NCBI GenBank assembly: GCA_029204225.1
Contig: MU832080.1
Coordinates: 1-64,000 of the forward strand
Source of the DNA: Diphasiastrum complanatum
Lineage: Eukaryota; Streptophyta; Lycopodiopsida; Lycopodiales; Lycopodiaceae
DNA length: 64,000 nt
Direction of reading: 5' to 3'
Part shown: positions 55,820-64,000 of the stretch, in pieces
Numbering within the stretch: the stretch's first letter is position 1
Layout: each line of letters opens with the position of its first letter
Position numbers and translations under genes: made by a program
The notes under the pieces: model-generated
What the model was told of the DNA's origin: nothing
Seen by the model: only the letters and a program-made list of their open reading frames with translations
Databases searched by the model: none

Positions 55820-56730
55820 GACTTCAAATATACGTTCGTCATTCATGAGCAACGAATGTTGCTCATGAATGTTGCTTGGTGGCTTTTCATTTTGTAGTAG
55901 AAGTATATTGGAGAGTGATCAGACCAATATGCATAAGTCGAACCAGATTGGCATTTTGTCCATATGTGGTCAAGTTGGGAGTTGTATAGAGTTGTTGTTT
56001 CTTTGAAAAGTATTTGTTGTCCATGGTTGGCCATGAAATTATGAAGTAATTGTGCGAGCGAGTTGTGTTTTAAAATATCAATGTTTAAGTCGTCTATTAT
56101 TGTCGTTGGAGCATTTGTGGGTATTGTTTGCAATACATTGTGGAGAATTTGCAACAGAGATTTGATGTTTGTCTTTGGATGCTTGTACGTAGCAATTATG
56201 GACATGTGGAATTATGTGTCTTTGTTAAATATCGCATGTGTTATTTCAATGTCATTGGTGTTGAATGTTGTGGCTCTGTGGAGTATTTGTGTCGGCTTGT
56301 AAAATATTGCATTTCCAGCAAATGAAAAGTTATCGCAACTTTGAAATATGTTTGGGAAGTAGATGTTTGTTTGTTTTTGACATGTTTCTTGTAAGCAAAG
56401 TATGTCGAAATTCATTAAGTGGTCGCTAGATTTAGGTCATCATGGTATTTTTCCAAGGATATCGTGTTCAAAAAGTGTATGATGAGGTGTGTGCTTACAT
56501 AATGGTTAATGTCGATAATAGTGAGCTTCCAAGCCGTTGTATCATGTAGTCTTTGCATTTCTTGTTTTACTTTTTTGTCAACGATGAAGTTTTCTGCTTG
56601 CAATGGTTGTAAGAGGTATAGATTATCAATGTCCTTGATTCTTGAAAGTGTGGAAATGTGTGATCGAATGGCACGCTCAAAAAAATATTGTAAATTTAGT
56701 TCTAATAATAGAAGCGATTTCCGCAATGCT
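55820..56730 (-). mobile_element. APE-type endonuclease fragment, Helentron (Helitron2) type
   Basis: Minus strand: FDILCLQETCQKQ (about 56410-56370), a decayed TIIDDLNIDILKHNSLAQLL (about 56110-56050), SQLDHIWTKCQSG (about 55977-55940) and YAYWSDHSPIYFYYK (about 55935-55890) are the motifs of an exonuclease-endonuclease-phosphatase domain. The stretch before it (VKQEMQRLHDT, 56.6 kb, then IHFLNTISLEKYHDDL) resembles the link between the Pif1 helicase and endonuclease in Helentrons. No helicase is attached. A LINE origin remains possible. The frame has breaks. Confidence 0.55.
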
Positions 56731-57119
56731 CCGTTCTATAATGTGTATGATCTGCAATATTGAAATGCATGCTAGCAGTAGATAACTTTCCATTGTTGCC
56801 TTACTCAACATTGTCTGTTGTTTACAAGTTCAATTTTACAACGGATCGTCACGAACGATCTAGGGCTTAGAAGAGAATTGGACCACAATTAGTAGCAATA
56901 GCTACTCCTGCCAAGTCGGCTCTATCCGGCCTTCATCTCTGGTTCACTCAAGATCTCTTCAAGCATCTCAGTCTATCAAGAGTCAAATTTTCACTCTCTT
57001 TAGCAACTTCTTTGTGAATGAATGCTTAGTATTTCATAAGTATACTTATTCTTTGTTATCAGGTCGTACTGTAACAGTAATTCACACGTGTGAAGCTATG
57101 CATCATCATTTTTTTATTG

Positions 57120-59275
57120 TTCTTGCTTGGAATCACTAAAATTGTCAAGTAGAAGCTAGAATTGGAAGCTAGTCTTGATGTAGATCAAGATCCCAAGCTA
57201 CCAATCACTCTTAATGATCTTTTGTAGATCAAAATAGGTCCTTTTCTCTGAAATTTGACATTATGCAAATACTGTAAGAGGACTGACCATCTTATGAAGG
57301 ATTGTAGAACTTTGAAATACAACAATGAAAAGAAGAAGCAATTCCAAGAACAAGCAGATGTTGCAACAACACTCGATCTAGCCAGATGAAACAGCCTTCA
57401 TGACCAAAGTTGGAGAACAACATGATATCGATTCCTAGTATTTGGACTCGAGAGCAACCCAACACATGACTCACCCATCGAGACTGATTCCAAGACTACA
57501 AGTCATTTACCCATTCTAGAGTTATGCAACTAGGAGACAACTCATCTCATACTATCGAAGGTGAAGGAACAGTCTGAATCGAATTCTAAAAAGGTGAAGT
57601 GAAGTTGTTGTCCAATGTTCTTCACATTCCAAATCGGACCAGAATCATTGATTCTGGTCATAGGGTCGAATTCGATATAGAGGGTTGCACCATTCTTGAC
57701 AAGTCTAGGAAAGTTTCAATTTTCGATGGAAGATGTGGCTATCTTTATAAACTCAGTCACTGCTATTCTACAAATAGTCAAGCTCTTCACACTTCTACTT
57801 TTGAATCAACTGATATGCTATGGCATTTCAGATTAGGCCATTTAAATTTCGATACTATTCAACAACTGTCGAATTTGAATTAGTGCAAGATCTTCCTTCT
57901 ATTAGCAAATTGACTTCCCCTTGTGAAAGCTGTATTATCAACAAACATGCTAAAAGTCCATTCATTTTCGATTCAATTCATTCTTCTAGAGGTTTGCTTA
58001 AATTTGTACATAGTGACATTTGTGGCCCTATGCAGACTACTTCCACAGGGGGAGCTATTTATTTTCTTACATTTATTGATGATTTTTCTTAAAAGAACTG
58101 TCACCTATGTTTTGAAAAACAAATCCAAAGCATTCAAGTTCTTCAAACAGTTCAAGGCATCTGGTGAAGATCATACCCAGAGGAAAATCAAGGCTCTACG
58201 TACTGATGGAGGGGGAGAATTCATCTCCATCGAATTCAAGGAGTTCTTCAAGGCAAACAAAATACGTCAACAATACACAACGAGCTACTCATCTCGATCC
58301 AATGGTGTAGCAAAAAGGAAGAATTGGACACTCATCGAAAGTGCCAAGAGCATGCTGGCCCATGCCTCTCTTCCAAAGAAATTTTGGGCAGAAGCTGTTA
58401 CTACAACTGCCTATCTCTAGAATCGATCCATCACAAAGGCCCTGAACGGAAAAACACCTTATGAGGTATGAACATGATCGAAACCATCACTCAAGCATAT
58501 TTGAATGTTTGGATGCATTGCTTACGCTCAAATCTCTACTGACTTAAGAAAGAAGCTAGACGACACTAGCAGAAAGTCGATTTTCATCGGCTATTCCCCA
58601 TACCACAAGGCATACAAGCTCTACAATCCGACCGCACAAATCGTTCACAAGTAGAGACATCATTTTTGTGGAAGATCAATTATTCGACCACAAAGGAAAA
58701 GCTCCATCGAATTTTGATCCTAGAGTCGACACCAGCTTCGAACTCAAGATTGATCGAAAAATCGACACAGACTTCGAAAATGAATCAACGAGTTGAATCA
58801 CATCAAAAGATCAAACCAATCTAGACAGCCTCCATCCCGATTTATGGATGATTCAGTCTACTACTTTGTGCAAGAACCATGTACTGTATTAGAGACAATG
58901 TCAACTCCAGATGCTGATCAATGGAAAGTTGCAATGGAAACAAAATTCGACATGGACTATAATTGAGCTGCCAAAGGACTGAAATCCACTTTCATGCAAA
59001 TAGATATTCAAAGTAAAGTATGATGCTGAAAGAAGACTAAATTGATACAAAGCTAGACTGGTCGCCAAAGGTTTTTCACAAGTTCTAGATCTAGATTATT
59101 TAGAGACCTTTAGACTTGTTGTTAAGCATACTTCGATTCGACTACTACTCTCCTATGCAGCTATAGCCGATCTTGAAGTCCATAAAATGGACGTCCAAAC
59201 AGCCTTCCTGAACGAGACTATCAAAGAGGAGATCTATATGTCACAGTTAGAAGGATACGAGCTCAAGGGTGAGGA
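57120..59275 (+). mobile_element. Copia element remnant (outer copy)
   Basis: In + order: a gag zinc knuckle (CKYCKRTDHLMKDC, near 57265), a decayed protease, GAG-pre-integrase (LWHFRLGHLNFDTI, about 57820), integrase (TDGGGEFISIEFKEFF and WAEAVTTTAYL, about 58203-58418) and the first part of RT (MDVQTAFLNETIKEEIYM, about 59190-59240). It is broken into several frames. The reading stops exactly where the next LTR begins (59276), so a second Copia inserted into it. It is an old fossil of a family related to the inner element. Confidence 0.82.
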
Positions 59276-62200
59276 TGTTAGATTATTCTCCTACTAATCG
59301 ACTAATCGACATTCTAATCTTCGTCCAATTTTTATCCAGACCTGCAGATTTCTTTGTGTTTTTACACAGTATGCATAACTACTCAGAAACGGCTCACAGT
59401 GTCGGCATATCAAGATTTTTGTCTTTGGGATTTTCTCTCACTTCGGCTTTCTCGCAAAATGCCAGATGCCTCAAATGTTAAGAAAATGACATTGGCAAAG
59501 ACCTTCTCATTTTTTGCATGACAATTTACGTTCATTTCTGCAGAGTGACAGTTCACCTTCAAATCTGCAGACAGACTGTTTACGACCAAAGTCACCGACT
59601 TGCATTAATTCATCAGCACGTAATTTCTGAGAAGTCCTAACTAGATGGATGCCAGCACATTATAGACAATTGGATGACGCATTTGACGACCTAATTACTT
59701 AGTATAAATAATTGTTCATATTCCTACATCTTATAGATTGAAGCATGAAAATCAATCATCAAGTATTGAATAGTTAGCATTCTCTCTCAAGCCTGCGAGC
59801 TTGGACACTCCTGAGCATTCTAGCTCACTTCTTTAGAATTGATTAGAGATTGCTATTGCGCTTACTGCTTTTTAGCATTGCGCTTAATTATGACTTCTAT
59901 TTAGCCGTTCAGAGATAGCTTAGAGTACGCGGCTTTGATCCGCAACTTGTTGTACTCATTTACATTTGTTTCGTTTTCATACTAAATCAATATTATTTTT
60001 TTATTGCGTTCAACTTCATCTCAGAATGTATGCATTTCTGTAGTTCTTCGCGATTGATTATTTGTTTGATAATTCAATGCTTCAATGTTTGGCTACGTAA
60101 TAATTGTAGTACTAATGATCTCAAAGTTAGTTACCATGAGATCAAACGTGATTTTTATCACTATTGTTTTGTTTGAAATTGATAGGCGTAGTCATGCATA
60201 GAGAAAGAGAAAGATATTTTATTCTGTTGCGCACGATAAGTTTTAATTCTTGTCATTCGAATTCTTTTTATTTGATTCTATTGACCTATCTTTTATACAC
60301 ATCTTTCCAACATGGTATCAGAGCATTGATTCTTCAAGGCCTAATATTATATCAGAGCAAAAGCTCTTATATTTGATATCTTTCGTGATATCAAATTATT
60401 CTTCAGTTCGAATCAATTTGTTCCGTATTAGAGAACTGATTTCCACAGCACAGTATTTCTCTTAACGTCGATAGACTAAAGTTCTAGATGGATTCTCAAA
60501 GTAAAGTCGGTCTTATCGCAGACAAGCTAAATGGATCCAATTATCATTTATGAAATTTAAGGAGAAGACCTTGCTAATCGCCAATGAGTTGTGGGATGTT
60601 GTTACAGGTATCGAAGTGAAGCCTGAAGACGACACAAAATACTCGAAATGGAAATCGAAGGATGGTAAAGCTTTTGCACTTATTATCCTCAATATATCAT
60701 ATACTCAAATTGGCCACATAACTGAAGCCAAAATTTTGAAAGAAGTTTGCGACATCCTGAGCTCACTATATGATGTGAGAGACGTAACTACTAAGTTGAA
60801 TCTTTAAAGGAAATTCCTCGCACTCAAGAAAAATGATTCTCTTCATAATCATATTAACCAGTTTAAGAATCTCTTGCAACAGATGGCCGTTGCCGATCAG
60901 TCATAGATGATGCAATTATGACATTGCTTTCAAGCATGCCCTCTACATATGAGAACTGGGTGATGATCATTACAGCACACTCAGATTTAACTCTTACCAA
61001 CGTTCTCACTATGTTGCTGCAAGAAGATAATCGAAGAAGTCAAGACACTCTATCTACCTCTTCGTTTCATGCTCTATATGTCAATAAAGGCTCGAAACGA
61101 CATAAGCTAAAAAGCTTCAAGCAGTCTACATCGAATTAGAAACCGACTGAAAGTCAAGAACAATCATCGAATCCACATTTGTCAAAGAAGAAGATGTTTT
61201 GCAGGTATTGCAAGCGCAATAATCATGAGATCCAGGATTGCCGAATTCTCAAAGCAAAGGATGCAGCCAAGCAACCTGATCAACAAGCAAATACAGTTAC
61301 TGAAGTCAAAATGGACGAAGATGCTTTTATGGTCAAAGACAAATACGCGAATTTGTATAATTCATGGTTTTCGGATTTCGGAGCTACTCAACATATGACC
61401 AATCATCGTGAGATTTTCCATCCCTATACGCCTTACAACACAAAGAAGTATGTTCATCTTGGTGATGATAGCACTCACACTATCGAAGGTGAAGGTACTG
61501 TAAGATTAAGATTCCAGCATGATCAATTCAAACTACTATCAAAAGTCTTGTATGTTCCTAAACTCTCTACAAATCTGTTATCAATAAGTATAATTATAGA
61601 TTTAGGTCACAAGGTGGAGTTTGAGTCTGATCAATGCAAAATTATTGATAGGATTAATAAGATCCTTGCACTCGACAAGAGACATGGATACTTATACAGA
61701 TTTGCACATTGTTATTCAGATTCTAGTCAAGATTTGCACTTGAACTATGCATTTGCTTCGAACATGTCCAGACAATCCCTAGCACTTGATCTTGATTATC
61801 CTTCTGGCAAAGTTGATCTCCCTGTCTGCCATAGCTGCATCCTTGGAAAGCAGACTAGGATTCCTTTTAGATCGAGTCACGGGCATGCAACAAAAAAGGT
61901 CTGTTAGATGGTGTTCATTCAAATATATGTGGGCCTAAGCAAACTCCATCATTGCTAGATGCAAAGTATTGAAACTGTATCAACAACAAACTATATTCAA
62001 AACAGATGTCCTACTAAAGGTCTCTCAGACAAAACATCATTCAAAGTTTGGACAGGCACCAAACCTTTTTTATCAAACTTAAATTTTTTTTGATGTACTG
62101 CTTATGCGCATATTCCTCATGATCTCAGGAAAAAGCATGACTTTCAGAGTATCAAATGTATTTTCATCAGTACCACTATTTCACATCAAGCTTACAAGTT

Positions 62201-64000
62201 GTTCGATCCCATCGAGTCGAAGATATTCACTAGTCGGGATGTCATCTTCATCGAAGATCAGTTTATCGACCTCAAGGGAAAAGGCAAAGCCCATGTAGCC
62301 GACTTGTTTGGCTCGTCCGACATATTGAACTTCGAGGTTCCTCAGTCGAATATTTCTTTTGAAGGTCCAAGCTCATCCACTTTCGACGAACAACATATCA
62401 ACGACGAATCCGAAGATGATGATGTGGCAATTCAACAACTACAATATCATGAAAATGATCAACTTCCTCTATTCCCCATAAGATTATCAAGAACTAGCAG
62501 ATCACCAATCAGATATATCGACGAGTCTACAACCTACCTTGTTCAGGAGCCAACGATTGTCGAAGAAGCACTCAGTCAGCCCAATTCTGATCTCTAAAAA
62601 AAAGTTATGGATAAAGAGTATTCATCTCTTACCAAGAACCAGACATAGACGATTGTTGAACTACCTACTAGCAGAAATGTAGTTGATTGCAAATGGATTT
62701 TCAAAGTCAAGTACAAAGCAGACGGAAGCATCGACAGAAGAAAAGCCCGACTTGTCGCTAGACGTTTCTCTCAGGTATACAGCGTCGATTACACTAAGAC
62801 CTTCAGTCCAACAGTCAAGCATTCTTCTATTCGACTTTTCTTATCGTTTGCTGCTACAGCAGATTTGGAAATACATCAAATGGATGTACAAACAATATAT
62901 CTTAATGGAATTATTGAAGAAGACATTTACATGGTGCACCTCGAAGGTTAAACTATTGAAGGTAAACACAATCATGTGTGTAAACTTCATACAACACTTT
63001 ATGGCTTGAAGAAATCTGCTAGAGCATGGTTTCAAAGGATCCTTATTGATCATGGCTACACACCAAGCTCTTCAGATTCGAATGATTACTTCAAGACAGT
63101 GCAGCAGTCTTCTATCATTATCACTTTATATGTGGACGACACATTGCTCTTCGGAAACAATATCAATCTGATAGAAGAAGACAAGACAATATTATCTTCT
63201 GAATTCAACATGACTGATCTAGGCGAAGCTCATTTCTACCTTGGCATTCAAATCCACAGAGACAAAAATCGAAAGTTGATCTACATTAGTGAACAGAGAT
63301 ACATCTATAATATGTTAGTCATATATAATATGGTTAATTGCAAGTTAGCTCTCTCACCAATGGAACCAGGTCTCAAATTGTCAAAGGACCAGTGCCTCCA
63401 AACAATCGAAGAGGAGGAGCAAATGCATGAGTATACTTATCATTCAATAATAGGATCTCTTACGTACGCAATGATCTGTACCAGGCCAAACATAGCTTTT
63501 GTTGTCAGCTCTTTAAGTCAATATATGACTAACCTTGGTATGACACATCGGAAGGCTCTTATTACAGTCATGAGATATCTTCGAGCTACTATTTGACTTT
63601 TGCATTTGTTATGGAGCAGTCGATAATGACAAACTCAGTTTACTCCTTGTTTTCATAGATGCAAGTTGGGCAAAAGATGCAGACACTCGTAAATCCACTC
63701 TTGGATTTACATTCTTCCTCAACAATGGTCCAATTTACAGGAACAGTTGCAAGCAATCTTTGATAGCTCTATGAGTACATCGCAGTCTCACAAGGTACAA
63801 AGGAAGCAAAATGGTTGAGAAACTTACTTTCAGATATCAGTCTGAATCAATATGTTCCGACATTACTATTTTGTGATAATCAAAGTGCCATTGCATTGTC
63901 AGCCAACCCTAGATTTCATTCTAGGAGTAAGCACATTGAACTCAAGTATCACTATGTCAGAAGCAAAGTTCTCGACAAAGAGATCAGATTGCAGTACTGT
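59276..64000 (+). mobile_element. Copia element (inner copy), runs off the window
   Basis: A 1037-bp LTR (59276-60312) begins TGTTAG and ends CCAACA. The primer site TGGTATCAGAGC follows at 60313-60324. Then come gag (ANELWDVVTGIEVKPEDDTK, about 60570-60630), a zinc knuckle (CRYCKRNNHEIQDC, about 61200), protease (WFSDFGATQHM), GAG-pre-integrase, a reduced integrase region, RT (YGLKKSARAWF at about 63000, TLYVDDTLLFGNN at about 63124) and RNase H to the window edge. It is broken at several points. The second LTR is outside, so age cannot be estimated here. Confidence 0.88.

Overview
The window is nuclear DNA from a land plant with a large, repeat-rich genome. The evidence is two plant-type nuclear genes with many GT-AG introns (one intron of about 8.4 kb, one of about 10.5 kb), Copia elements with the usual tRNA-iMet primer site, Gypsy, LINE and Helitron remnants, and a Penelope-like element with an N-terminal endonuclease. 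The exact lineage cannot be read from the sequence. Huge introns and repeat content would suit a fern, a gymnosperm or another large-genome plant; this is inference.

Two host genes converge. On the + strand, seven exons between 1828 and 20102 encode a CemA/PxcA-like chloroplast envelope protein of the DLDG1 type, which regulates proton movement at the chloroplast envelope. On the - strand, eleven exons between 54728 and 35846 encode a complete tandem AAA+ ATPase of the NVL/Rix7/CDC48C type (1030 residues), a ribosome-biogenesis unfoldase. All junctions were traced by hand and keep frame. I see no functional link between the two genes.

Layout: 0-1.8 kb, Copia LTR edge and local repeats upstream of DLDG1. 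1.8-20.1 kb, DLDG1, with introns holding a Copia 3' LTR, two Gypsy fragments, LINE pieces and small hAT-like insertions. 20.1-35.8 kb, intergenic: two tiny SINEs, a GC-rich hAT-like insertion, Copia remnants, a LINE 3' end, and a decayed Helitron (27.4-34.2 kb) split by a young, internally shortened Copia element. 35.8-54.7 kb, CDC48C; its seventh intron holds a LINE interrupted by a solo LTR that is itself interrupted by a hAT-like element, plus the Penelope-like element. 54.7-64 kb, an endonuclease fragment of Helentron type and two nested Copia elements, the second running off the window.

Three things deserve most attention. (1) A set of short insertions (9.9, 15.8, 20.8, 36.9 and 41.1 kb) with CA...TG ends, several with 8-bp target duplications. 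Each is filled with its own short, often palindromic word (AAACGCGTTT, GGACGCGTCC, GGGAAACG, GGTTCGAACC) around a core that is AT-rich in the larger copies. (2) A Chlamys-type permuted Penelope-like element with an N-terminal GIY-YIG domain and a CxC motif. (3) An 85-90 bp tRNA-like SINE without a tail, present in three copies with perfect 13-18 bp target duplications.
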